A DNA stretch of 64,000 bases from Cornus controversa (GCA_026545225.1 CM048845.1:29106001-29170000); one strand, 5' to 3'; shown: positions 11,032 to 22,060, counted from the first letter of the stretch. Numbers and translations are program-made. The notes: generated by a model from the letters alone, not told the origin.

Positions 11032-12302
11032 TTATATATTGCTTATAAAGTCTGTTATAGCTTCTTAACTTTACCTTTCAAATTTTTAGCTTGAACGATA
11101 TACTAAAATAATTCATTAAAAAAAACTTTTAATTTAGAGGGACACTATTAGTATATTGTACCGTTATTATTTAGGGATAGTACGAATTTCCTTGTTGCGC
11201 TATGAACTCAACCTTTATTTAACATGTTAGGTACAACACGTATCGAGTTAATTTGATACTTAAATGGATTATCTTGACCATTTTAGCAATATTTGACTGG
11301 TTACGATAAATAATGTAATCATTGACAAGGTTAATCTGTTGAGGACCTTGACGTTGGTTAATTTGTTGATAAATAATACAATCATTGACATGGTTAATCT
11401 GTTAAATGGACATGCCATGTATGGCAAGTAAAGTTCCAGCATATATTGATGGGGTGTTTGACTCCAAATATGAAACGTATAACGTGGGAGGATAGTGCTA
11501 AGGTGACGTGGATAAGAAGAATGCTTTGATCAAGACTGAAGGGAAGCCGAAGAGACAGAGTTTCACTAGGGCACACCCTCACTTGGTCACTATAAATACA
11601 GAACGGTCCATATACCAAGGGACGCAATGAAACCAAGTCGGCAGGCACCGTGCCGGTGCCCTCTTGATTACCCCTCTCTTGTCCATTTTCACAGGTTGGA
11701 GTTTGACAAGTTCGGGGCGAATTTTTGCGTCATCATATATAAAACATTGGAGAACTTGTGTTGAGTTCAGACTTTTATGAAATAAGTACGTCATTTGAAT
11801 TATAACAATATTCAAAAATAGAAAAGAAAAATGTCAACCGGGTAATTAAAATGTTTATGGCAACTGTGCTAAATGAGATAAACACGGTGATGCCTACAAC
11901 ATAAAAAGTATTTCAAAAATAAATAAATTAAGTTGGCTTAGAGATCAATAATATTCATCACAAGTATAAAAAGGACGTCAATATTTTTATAATATAGAAA
12001 AACAAAAACATGTGCTAACTACATTCTATTTCTGGCACTGGCCATTTGAATTAGAAGTTAAATATGCCAGTAATCCATCAAGTCGGATAAAGCAAGACTT
12101 GGTCAATGTCAAATTTTAGCTCTCAAAATCAACAAAATCTAAGCAACAATCACTAAAATCAGCGTGTCTATATTATAATGGCCCTTCAGAATTTGTGTTG
12201 TAAATATATCTCAGGTGAATTCCGTTACTAAAATTATTTTTGGCACTGGCCTCTATCCACAGTTGTCAATGGCTCTAAAACCTCCCTCCGTCTCTCAACC
12301 AC

Positions 12303-12310
12303 TATATAAG
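12303..12310 (+). promoter_or_regulatory. TATA box of proline-rich protein gene, unit 4
   Basis: TATATAAG, 89 bp before the ATG at 12392. Confidence 0.65.
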
Positions 12311-12391
12311 AAACTCAACTCCTCCCATGCAAGAAACCATACGAAGCTTTGGGCCTTATCTAAGTGGTTGACATTTCTAACAACTAAAAAG

Positions 12392-12709
12392 ATGAAGGTC
12401 ATTCAGAGCTTTCTTTTGTTGTCCCTTCTGTTGTCTTCATTTTCATGCATTGCTTTGGCTCAAGATTTTCCAGCATCACCGACCCAAGGTGTTCCAGAGG
12501 AGTTTGAGTCTCACTCGGATCATAGCATTAGTAGTGACATTAATCGGTTCAAGCTCCCACCCATATTTGGAAAAAGAAAAACTCCTCCGAGATCGAGTAA
12601 AACACCTCCCACACCCAACCCACCAGCATCGCCTTCATCCGAAGCATCACCTCCTCCACCTCCCACATCCGAGCCACAACACCGAACTCCACCAACCCCT
12701 TCATCCTAA
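12392..12709 (+). CDS. Secreted proline-rich protein, copy 4 (105 aa)
   Basis: Identical in predicted protein to copies 2 and 3 (105 residues), with the same signal peptide, GKRK motif, proline-rich tail and TAA stop. It is the last intact copy before the retroelement block that starts 1.6 kb downstream. The unit around it is truncated but its own promoter and coding region are complete. As with the other copies, a cell-wall or extracellular role is inferred only from the signal peptide and composition; no family was recognised. Confidence 0.75.
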   Translation: MKVIQSFLLLSLLLSSFSCIALAQDFPASPTQGVPEEFESHSDHSISSDINRFKLPPIFGKRKTPPRSSKTPPTPNPPASPSSEASPPPPPTSEPQHRTPPTPSS

Positions 12710-12962
12710 GTATTGACCATCTCTTCCAAAACAATCAAATAATACTCCACCGCCCACATCCAAGCTACCGACATCAACACCACCAACCCCTTCATCCCAA
12801 GAATTGCATCCACCAAAACCATCAAATGATACACCACCTCCCACATTCAAGCCACCATCATCAACACAACCAACCCCTTCATCCCATCAGCATCACCTTC
12901 TCCAAAATCGTCAAATAACACATCGATCCAAGCAACCGACATCAAGTCAACCAACCTCTTAA
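12710..12962 (+). pseudogene. Decayed proline-rich tail of copy 4
   Basis: The ex-coding tail as in units 1-3; it has a private AAAATCG change near 12906. Confidence 0.65.
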
Positions 12963-14293
12963 TTCCAAGAATCACTTCCTCTGACACCATCAAAGAGTTG
13001 TACTCCATCTCGACAATCAGGACAAGAGCACGACCCTACATTTCATATTTTTTTCTTCATTTTCTTGTCATTGTTTTCCAGCAAAATTAAGCAAGTATAT
13101 AAACTATTTCTGTTGGAGCTACATTTTTTAATTGTTTGTTTTCATATTGAAGCTTTTATTGGCCGAGTTTGATCATTATCCGTAACAATGCTTAGCTATA
13201 TGCACTTTTGAAGCATTTAAAACTACTACCGAAAGAAGTTATGTGTTATTACTGTGATAGAAGAAGTGGTATATCTTAAAAATGAAGGGAAAAAAAATAA
13301 AAAACAAAAGAATTCGTAAATATATCGGTGTTTGCTTGAGCAAGTTACATACACATACTTGAATGACGCTTTTCTTTTTTCCTCCTATAATTTTAATTTT
13401 TTTTCTCAAGTTTAAACCAGCCAATTATTTTTGCACATTTTGTAGCATATGTTTATTTGGTTGTATGTCAAAGCACTCATGATATGTTTGAATAATTAAA
13501 TGGCATGAAAGGATAGCATTAGTTGGGAGAGAAAAAGAAAAAGGGAGAGAATTGTGTGGCCTCTCCTTGTGTGGATAATTAGTGGGGTGACTTACACAAA
13601 ATTCCCTTGACAGTTATTGATTTGCAAAAAACCCCCTTTATGAATTTTTTTTACGAATAAACCCCATCAACTAACCAAGGGGGTAATACTCCCGAGTAAA
13701 GAGAGTTTTATATGATTCGACCAATTGTGTGAATTTAGTTAAAATAAATCTTCTTTTTTTAATAATAAGATTTGAACTTATTTTTTATTTTACATGCATC
13801 ACCGTACTTTTAATTAAGGAAAAACATAAAAAAAATTTAAAAAGTAACATAGTTATAATATCAAAAATATAATACAAATATTACAATAATGGTATATAAT
13901 ATAGTTATTTTTTTATTGCAAGAAGTGTGTATCGGATTAGCCATCTACATAAATTTTTATGAAGTATGTGGTATGTTTTGTTCAATTTTCTAAACACAGT
14001 TTATCCTTTTTGTAGGATGAAAGAAAAATATAATACAATCCAAAAATTCATTTCATCGCCTAACTTCTTTGATAATTAATTTTAAAAACAAAGACCAACT
14101 TCATAAAACACTTTTTAAATTCTCAGAGAACAATATTTTATTTATTTTTAAATTCCTTTTAAAACTAAACGAAACAAGGTTTGTAGGTTTTCAACTCCAA
14201 TTGTTTCGGGTATCACTAGTGATATTATTTTGATCATATTTGTTGTTATATATTTAGTTGTGAGTTGTATGACGCCCTTTGGTCCATATATTT

Positions 14294-14880
14294 AGACCAG
14301 ATATTATGTTTAGTGTTTGCTTATGTGCAAGATTTCAATCATGTCCTAAAGAATCTCATTTAAGTGTCGTTAAACGAATCTTCAAATATTTGAGTGGCAC
14401 TATTGATTTGGGACTTTGGTTTCTGAGGAATACATCCTTTGACCTCATAAGTTATTCGGATACCGACTTTCCTGGATGTAAAGTGGATAAAAAAAAGCAG
14501 TAGTGACACTTGTCACTTCTTAGGACACTCCCTAGTATCATGGTCAAGTAAGAAACAAAATTCTGTAGCTTTGTCAACGGGAAAGCTGAATACGTGGCAG
14601 TCGGTAGTTGTTGTGCACAAACACTCTACATCAAATAATAACTTGAGGATTTTGGACTTACATTTGATCACAAACCCATTAGGTGTGATAATAAAAATGC
14701 TATATGTATTTCCAAAAATTCAATACAACACTCAAGAACAAAGCACATTGAGATTATACATCATTTCTTGAGAGATCATGTGTCTAAAGGAGATATCAAG
14801 CTTGTGTTTGTGAATACTAAAAAATAATTAGCCAATATTCTCAGTAACCTCTTCTAGAAGATCGATTTTGCATAATTAGA
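14294..14880 (+). pseudogene. Copia RNase H fragment (Sirevirus-like)
   Basis: Begins in the middle of the RT-RNase H connection with RPDIMFSVCLCARFQS, then reads KRIFKYLSGT and SYSDTDFPGCKVD. The TAG at 14501 and later frame breaks are followed by degraded versions of the segments that carry the catalytic aspartates and the final KHIEIIHHFLRDHV-like motif (~14745-14780). The LTR, gag, integrase and most of RT on the 5' side are absent: the sequence is joined directly to array unit 4. It belongs with the extra ORF, polypurine tract and LTR start downstream. Confidence 0.8.
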
Positions 14881-14939
14881 AGAGAAATTGGTATGATTAG
14901 TGCTTGCGAGGTCAAAAGTTCATGATTTTAGCACAAAGT

Positions 14940-15343
14940 TCATTTTAGACAGCATAAGTTGACTTATGTCATTTCATCAATCAATTGATAAAGGCTCAAT
15001 AACTATTTTGTTCAAAATAGTTGACTTATTCATCTTCATAAGTCGACTAATTAATGAAAAAACCTGAATGACTATTTTAATTGAACCAGTCGACTTATCA
15101 CTTACCATAAGTCGACTGATCAGTTAATGAGGGTGATACTTCAAACAATAAATAGACTTAACATTTTCCATAAGTTGACTAATATGTGCTTATATATATA
15201 TATATACACCGTCCCTCATCAGTCGATCTATTAGTTGAATCTCTCCTTCTTCGTGACGCTTCATTCCAAACTCTTCCCTCTAAACCACCTTCTTCCTTTC
15301 TCGTCGAAACTCACCCACCCTCTCATTCCTTCCATCAACCACC
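14940..15343 (+). promoter_or_regulatory. Spacer with palindromic repeats and a promoter-like leader
   Basis: Holds several copies of an ATAAGTCGACT-type motif (14960-15180), then a TA run (15192-15206), then a C/T-rich leader (15207-15343) up to the ATG of the next ORF. The order (upstream repeats, TATA-like run, pyrimidine leader, ATG) looks like a promoter for the extra ORF. This is inference; no transcript data exist. Confidence 0.3.
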
Positions 15344-16549
15344 ATGCCTCCAAAAACCCTAGGAGGGACACCATTTCCCGACAGAAATGTTGACTCTGAT
15401 GAAGAGCACAGTGAACGGTGCCAAAAATACCAAAATGAAGGGGAACCGTCTCATCCCTCGGAGCACCCAACTCAACCGATTCCTCCTTCTCTCTTTAGGA
15501 ATGACATCTACCAAATGCACTACAACAACAAGTTTACAAATCTCCTTATAGAGAAAGGTTAGGTTATCTCACCAATTACTTGCGCTGACTTACAGTTGAA
15601 CACTTTCAACTATTTTCATACAATTGGTTGGGGAAATTTTGTCACGTTGAAAATTCAATACCCCGGTTGGTTCATGTTTTCTATGCTCATTTCTATGAAG
15701 AAAAGAGAAATGAAAATACTCTTCTCTCTTTTGTTAAGGGATGAGAAATTTGTTATGTTGCGAACAATTTTCCATATTCCAGAGGGAGATTTCCAGCATC
15801 ACTACACCTATGATTCGGCAACTGTTCAAGATTTCAATCCTATAGAGGCCCTTCAACAAATGTGTAATGACCTTTCAATCTCGGTTGCTAATAGAATCTA
15901 GGCAAATATGCTCTCACTTGAAGCCCGTATTCTTCATACCATTATTGGGCATGATATTTTACCAAAATTGGGGAGTCACTCCAATGTAAATTATATGGAG
16001 ACGTTCATCATTTGGTGTCTTCTCAATGGGAAGAAACTTGATCTTGCACATCTCATTCTCCATCATATGAAAGAGTGCATTTCTAGGCCCGAGTCTTGAC
16101 TATTTTATGCTCTTCCTCTCACTAGGATCTTTAAACACTTTGGGGTGAATCTTGCAAGTGAAGGAATTAAGAGACCAGTAGCAAGGACATGCCATCTTAA
16201 CAACTCAACCCTCAAAAGGATACATTTTAGGATGCATCCAAATGGGTCTTGGTATAAGCTAGTTGGAGAATTTGTTGTTGGGGAAGATGATGAGGCTGAA
16301 AATGAAGAGCAAGAGGAAGGTGACACTTCACTTATGATGGTACAGATCATTTCTCGCCTAGATGCTCACATGGTTATAGCTCAAAGGAATGAAGCAAAAC
16401 TTGAAGCCTTGTGGACTGATTTTGAACAATTTTGGGCTGATTCTAAAGAGGAGTCTACATCATTGGGCACTAGACTCACAGTTATCCATGAGGATTTGAA
16501 GGATGTTCGTCATTTCTTCTCTATTCCTCCTTGGCCTTCGGATCCATAA
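15344..16549 (+). pseudogene. Copia extra 3' ORF (plant transposon protein-like), three nonsense codons
   Basis: One frame of 402 codons runs from ATG 15344 to TAA 16547 with no frameshift and only three internal stops, at 15560 (TAG), 15899 (TAG) and 16097 (TGA). The middle part (~codons 85-270) has the pattern of the 'putative plant transposon protein' domain, which I recall as PF20167: GWGNFVTL, DEKFVMLRTIFHIPEGDF, and GKKLDLAHLILHHM. The last ~110 codons are acidic, then helical and heptad-like (ISRLDAHMVIAQRNEAKLEA). In Sireviruses an ORF between pol and the 3' LTR is often called env-like, but I see no membrane segment here. Function unknown. Confidence 0.65.
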
Positions 16550-17084
16550 GATGACAGGATAGTTTCCTTTTTGATGTTGATAAAGGGGGAGAAGATTTCA
16601 TGATTGATGTGGATCCCTTTGCCTCATTTAGATAGAATTTATCTTTTGTCTTTCTATGTATTGGATATATTTTAGATATTTTCATTAGATGTTTTTGGGA
16701 TAATGATTATCTATATTTTGGATTTTTTGGATTGATTTGGATATTTGTTTTTGGGATGATAAACATTTGTACTACCATATCTTGTTCATGATGATATTAT
16801 GAATGTTATCTTCTTTGATGATAAATTGTGTGAACTTTGTGATTAAATCTTTTATCCTTGTATCATGAGTATGGAAAGCGTGTAGGCATTGAAGCTTGCA
16901 TATGTTATATATTCAAAATGCTTGTGAATTCCATTTGAATTATTGTTCAAAAGCATAAGTTTTTTGAAAAATGCTTCATTTGTCATTCTTGTGAAATATT
17001 GTGTTCATATTGTGCATATTGATAGGGGGAGCATCTTTGAATGCACTCTATACTTTATTTGAACACATCAATGTTTTGACATCA
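16550..17084 (+). other. Copia 3' untranslated spacer with PPT-like repeats
   Basis: AT-rich and non-coding. It holds two extra polypurine-tract-like sites, AAAGGGGGAGAAG (~16583) and ATAGGGGGAGC (~17021). Multiple PPT-like repeats before the 3' LTR are a known Sirevirus feature. Confidence 0.55.
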
Positions 17085-17100
17085 TAAAAAAGGGGGAGAT
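17085..17100 (+). other. Copia polypurine tract
   Basis: AAAAAAGGGGGAGAT sits directly before TGTTGATCC at 17101, the usual PPT/3'-LTR junction of copia elements. It would prime plus-strand DNA synthesis. Confidence 0.75.
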
Positions 17101-17465
17101 TGTTGATCCAAAGGTTTTAACCAAAAGGCAATTTTGTAATTTTGATGATAGCAAACCATTAATGTTGTTAGGTTCTAACATTTTCATTGAGTGATTGCTT
17201 ACTAAAAGTTTGAGATCCCATACATTTGCAAATGGGGTACTTATTTGGAATGACTGAAAGAAGGTTTCAGCATGCCAAAAGCATTATTTCAGCTTACCGA
17301 TGTTACCCTCCAGCCAACTGATCGAGTTGGGAACTTGAAGGTTAGCTGAACCTAGGTTTCAGCCGACTGAATAGAGTTCCCGCCGACCAAAATCTAGACT
17401 GAATTAGAATTTTGGACACCCTGAGACAGGAATGAGTATTTATAGATGCATAGACCAATGAGGGC
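17101..17465 (+). mobile_element. Start of copia 3' LTR, truncated
   Basis: Begins TGTTGATCC after the PPT. It has AGCCGACTGAA-type repeats (~17330-17400) and a TATTTATAG TATA-like box (~17437), as in Sirevirus LTRs. From ~17213 on, the sequence is shared with 42257 onward. The LTR is cut off where gypsy-related sequence begins. Confidence 0.6.
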
Positions 17466-17593
17466 TGTCACACCCAGGAATTTGAGACACCAGAGACTCC
17501 ATCACCGAGTTTGAATCTTGAAGGTGAGTCGAACTCAACCAATCATGACTCTCATACACCATTCCCATTTTGATTCCAACTTTGATACCATGT
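17466..17593 (+). repeat. Inverted LTR-end and PBS-like block before chromovirus LTR 1
   Basis: Starts TGTCACACCC and ends GATACCATGT. Read on the minus strand it gives a GTATGACA end followed by ACATGGTATCAAAG, that is, an inverted copy of the LTR 3' end plus PBS. The second chromovirus copy has the same block at 42517-42644. Confidence 0.55.
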
Positions 17594-20500
17594 TGTCATA
17601 CCCCGATTTTCAACTCCCAAAAATCGAGGGTGAACAGTGTTGTCACATCATCACCACACACCTCAAATCTCACCTTAAACAATTCTATGGCAGAAGCTCT
17701 CTGCTCATACGCCATTAAAGTGGCGTATACTCATCCATACCCCTCACAATTGTAATACCTGTAAATTTGAGGTTATTTAATTTGGGTGTTTCTTATTTAT
17801 TTAAATTATTTATTGAGTGTTTTAACTACTAAATGATCTATTTGTTTAAATATTTTTTTTTTTAAATGCTAAATGCTTTAGGAAAATTTTGTGAATGTTT
17901 GTTCTTGTATGGTTAATGTAGAGGTTTAATTTTTATGATGCTAAATGATTGGTTGCCTGTAATAAGTGTGCAGTGTTGTTTTAAATATGTTTTTTATTTA
18001 AAATAAAATTGTTGGGTATTTTTATTATTTTTTGGTTGGACCATAGTGTTGTATTTCTTTTATTTTTATTAAATTTTATTTCAGAATCAGAATTGGCCTT
18101 GGGGAGTTGGGCTGGGGAATATTGAGTTGGGTTGGATCATTACTATACAGGTTGTTTTATAATTAATTAGGTGTTGGACTATATATATATATATATATAT
18201 ATATAGGTGTGGGTTAAATATATTTATAATTATTTTTTTTCTTTTCTTTTAGTTCTTTTAGTAATTATATTGGTAATTCTAAAAGGTAAAAAAATTAAAG
18301 ACAAAAAGAAATAGGGATCTGTTGCTTTCACGTATAGAGAGGGAAAGAAAAACAAATGCAAGAGAGGAGGGAAAGAAGGAGGGATTCCTTGGGCGAGTAT
18401 TGTTCAAATCGAAAGGCAAGTTCATGTTCTACACTTCCCCTTTGTGCTTGTAAACATAGATTAATGTTTGTGTTTCTGGTAAACCCTCACGTGACTTCAC
18501 TTCTCCACTATGGATGCCTTGGAGTTTAAAAGGCTTGTTTCATTTGCTAAATATAACTGGATCTCCCACGAAAGAGGAAGTAGTTTAGTTGTTTCATTTT
18601 ATTTTTAGTTTTGTATTTCTAAAGGACTAGTAATAAAGAGGTTTGGGGGTGTGATAAGCACCGAATATTGCACATTTAAGCCTCTTTAATTCCATATAAT
18701 AGTTCTTTAATTGTGTTTACTTTGGTATTTTTATGTTATTTTCTTACTTTTGTTGATTTCAGAAATTTTCCTACAAATTTAATCAATTCAGACTATTTAG
18801 CGCATCAATAAGAGAGAAGATAGATCGAAGATCTATGGGGCAATTTTATATTAAAGATCCAAGTTAAATGGACTGAAGAAGAAGTAGGCTGGAAATAAGT
18901 TTAAATAGAGAAAATGAGCATGAGCCTATTCACATAGAAGATTGGGCCTGTAGACACACGGTCCAATTTTGACTGATTTCCATTTCAATCATCTTTTTTC
19001 CTTAAATGTGACATTAATGAATTGTGTTCATTTGAGAGACATTTGTGAGAAGTGATTCCATTCCTAGAGTAAATGCATAAAAGAGGATTTTCTTAAAAAT
19101 GCATGAGTGTTGTGATTTTGTGAGTTGGTAGTGATTGCATTGAATATGCATGAGTTGAGTATTTGAAATACATCAACTTGGTTTACATTATGCATTTGAT
19201 GAGAATTGTGACAAGCTTTAATTTTGGAGCATTTATGTGATAAAGTGCATTGCATGAGAATTTGTGATTTTTGGGGGCATGTGTGAGAATTAAGAAGGGT
19301 CTGGAGCCCTACGATGCAAGGCCCAAAACCTGACCAAATAGATGTCGCTCCCATCAGGTTAGCAACCTATAGAGCGAAAACAGAGTTTGTGGTGTTGACA
19401 AGACACTTACTATTGGAATTATGATAATCTGAAGTCCCCAGTTGAAGTGAATCTTGGGTATACGTGGTGTGAGTTTATTTGTGAGTTATGATCTTTTATA
19501 AACCAGTTGTGTTGAAATGCTAGACATCATGTATTATTTCAAAAATATGACCATTTTGAGCATGAAAAAGATTGAGACATGGCATGTAGTCACTTAGAGT
19601 TTTTTTCGTGCATTCATGCATGGCTGGCTAAGTTAAGGTAGATTCAGGTGGATCAGTCCTATTGAGGGTAGTTGTATGCTCACCCCTTCCCCAAACTCTT
19701 TTTCAGATAAAGCTGCCATATAGGGTGAGGCTTAGAAAGGCTTGGGTGGATGTTGATATTCATTTTGGAGATGTTTCTTTTGGATGTGTAGATAGATGTC
19801 TATGCCTATTTGTGTCATGTGGAATATGTTGAAAATGTTGTATTTATATTTGAATTATGTTGGTGTAATTAGATTTCAAATATAATTGTCACATATACTT
19901 ATATATGACTTTTGGAATATGAATGGAGAATGATAAGTTTGAATCTCATTGTTATTGCTTTGTGAATAAAATCACTTGGGGATCAAAATTTTTATATTTG
20001 CACCATGTGATAAATGTTATGGATTATTTAGAAGGTTTAGAATGCTATAGAGAATCATTAAGTATTAAGGAATGAGAAGTGGGGATGAAGTAAACCTCTT
20101 TTAGAATTGCAGGATTTTCGTAGAGGATAATTTCGATTGTTTGAAATCTCCAATTCGCATGATCAAAAATATCGATTGTGCAAAATCATAGTTTCGCATA
20201 ATTGAAATCCTTGAGTTTTGAGAAGCTCTGCTGAGCTCTACAGAGTGTCAAAAGTACCTAGAGCTTCGATAGTACTTTGATAGTATTTCGCATGATCGAA
20301 TATTTCGATTATGTGAAGATGGGGTTTCGATTGATTGAAACGCATATTTCAATTGTGCGAAATGCACATTTTGATTATGCAAGGGTGGATATGTGTGGGT
20401 CTTAGTTTGTAGTTAATGTCGAGTTGTACGTAGGACACATATGTATGTAAATAAGCTTCCACAAGTGTAAGGTGCTAATGTGAGGTGATAATGTGTGACA

Positions 20501-20786
20501 TATTTACCCTCAGTTTCTAAAAAATGGCAGTCGGGGCGTGACCACTTGGTATCAGAGTATGATATCCATTTAGGGTTATTGAGGAGTTGTTTTGATATTT
20601 GATAATTACCATTCACCCTCTATTTCCTTCGCTCTTAATCGGGAGTCAGAAATTGGGGCGTGACAACTTGGCGTCGGAGCATGATACCAAATTGGAATTG
20701 TATGTGAGAGGTATTAACATTTGACTTTCACCGTTAACCCCCATTTCCCTATCTTCTAATTGGGTGTCGGAAATTGGTGCGTGACA
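17594..20786 (+). mobile_element. Ty3/gypsy chromovirus LTR 1 (5' LTR, ~3.19 kb)
   Basis: Starts TGTCATACCCCG and ends GCGTGACA, directly before ACTTGG(A)ATCAAAGC, a decayed PBS. The copy at 42645-47713 has the same length once its insertions are removed, and a fragment lies at ~33320-34202. Inside are a TA microsatellite (18181-18206), a cluster of TTTCGATTGTGCGAAA-like near-palindromes (20115-20370), and a tail of three ~121 bp repeats. A start at 17466 instead is possible. Long LTRs fit Tekay/Del chromoviruses. Confidence 0.75.
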
Positions 20787-20801
20787 ACTTGGAATCAAAG
20801 C
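20533..20801 (+). repeat. Triplicated LTR-end/PBS motif
   Basis: GGGGCGTGAC-ACTTGGTATCAGAG-type motifs start at 20533, 20655 and 20776, spaced 122 and 121 bp. Only the third marks the true LTR end; the first two lie inside the LTR. Confidence 0.75.
20790..20801 (+). other. Primer binding site, chromovirus 1 (decayed)
   Basis: TGGAATCAAAGC, against the canonical TGGTATCAGAGC complementary to initiator tRNA-Met; two mismatches. Confidence 0.7.
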
Positions 20802-21064
20802 TACCAGGTGTTAATACCTTCGGACAACGGGTGGGATTGAACCATGTGTAGAATTGTGAACTTGAGATTGTGATCATATACTTAAGATCGTGAGTGTAAT
20901 CTTAAGGCTAAGTGCATATTACATAGAAATGCATATGTGCCTATTTGTTAGCATAACATTTTATTTGTGAAGTAACTTAGTGTGGTAAGTGTATGCATAA
21001 AGAAGATTGGATAATGATACTTATGTTTGTTTTTTAAATTGTCTTCTCGTTATTAATATAGCAA

Positions 21065-22060
21065 GATGCCACCTCATAGAGCTCGTGGAGGAGTACCGGC
21101 AACAGTTCCATAGATGGAGATCAGTTTATGCACGACTTGGTTATAACCATGCGACAAATAGCTAGGGAGACTCAAAGAGAAACACAAGTGACACAAGCTC
21201 TGCCAAGACCAGCTCCTCTTAGTCGGATGATAACGGCATATGGACATATCAAAAAGCACAGTCCACCAACATATTTGGGAGGGTCGAATCCAATGGTGAC
21301 AGAAAATTAGATGAATGAGATAGTCAAACTGCTTATTATACTTATGATAGAGGAGGATTTAAGAGTGAAATTGGCCATCCATTGGTGAAAATTTATAGGG
21401 AATTACCATGACATCAAAACGATAGATTGAGACATGTTCCAAGTGCTTTTCTTTGAGAAGTACTTCCCGGTAATAGTGAAGGATAATTTGAGGATGGAAT
21501 TCTATAACTTGATTCAAGTCAACATAACGGTGATGGAATACCAGACCAAGTTCACGTCCTTGGCTCATTTTGCGTGAGAGATGATCCCCACTGAAGAACT
21601 TAAGATAAAATAGTTTGTGACAAGTCTCTGAACCTTTATATGGGATCTAGTTAGAGTCATAGTTTGACAAGATACACGGTGGTAGTTGAGAGAGCACTGA
21701 TAGTTGAAATGCTCAAAAATGATAATTTGAGGATAAGGGATACAAAGAACCAAATGAGGAGCAAAGGGTCCCTTTCAGACAATCTTGCTAACAAGAAGCA
21801 AAGAGATGGTGGGTTGTTCTCATAAGGGCTATGACAAGCCCAATTGGCACCATCTGTGGCTACACCTACTAGATCTTTATGGTCTAGAGTAATGTGCTAT
21901 AACTATCAAAAACCCAAACATTATATGACAAAATGTACTCATTGGCAAGTTACTTCTTGGATAGATAAGAAATGCTACTATTGTTAGCAAATTGGGCATA
22001 TTAGTTAGAATTTCCTATATAAGAAGGGTATTTAGAGTGGGATTAGTTCTCAGCAATGTT
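21065..22060 (+). pseudogene. Chromovirus 1 gag, degraded
   Basis: Begins MPPHRARGG and can be followed through several frames: VFFEKYFP-like and NLIQ segments, then two zinc knuckles. Knuckle 1 (~21894-21936) reads CYNYQKPKHYMTKC, with the second Cys replaced by Tyr. Knuckle 2 (~21970-22012) reads CYYC, stop, QIGHIS, stop, NF, with the last Cys lost. Many stops (TAG and TAA for Trp, Gln or Arg codons) show it is dead. In a live element Gag would coat the RNA in virus-like particles. The 264 bp between PBS and ATG is leader, shared with the copy at 47729-47992. Confidence 0.8.

Larger units (their letters stand above)
7717..11568 (+). repeat. Tandem array unit 3 (3852 bp)
   Basis: A complete unit. 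It carries GGTCTCC in place of GGTGCCC in the hairpin at ~7805 and the TATATTATAATGG variant near 8316 that it shares with unit 4. It also shares with unit 4 the GCACTCATGATATG change near 9622, so units 3 and 4 look like sister copies. Gene-free stretches are AT-rich and featureless. Confidence 0.95.
11569..14293 (+). repeat. Tandem array unit 4, truncated
   Basis: Matches positions 1 to ~2725 of the unit and stops abruptly after CCATATATTT at 14293, where a copia RNase H sequence begins in the same base run. The gag-fossil part of the unit is therefore missing here. Confidence 0.95.

Noticed and set aside
17518-17755. 66- and 61-codon ORFs
   Set aside because: Fall on the LTR start and inverted PBS block; the same positions in the second copy are not conserved as protein.
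18181-18206. TA microsatellites (also 43163-43203, 41737-41757, 55100-55121)
   Set aside because: Simple repeats, common in plant LTRs; no further structure.
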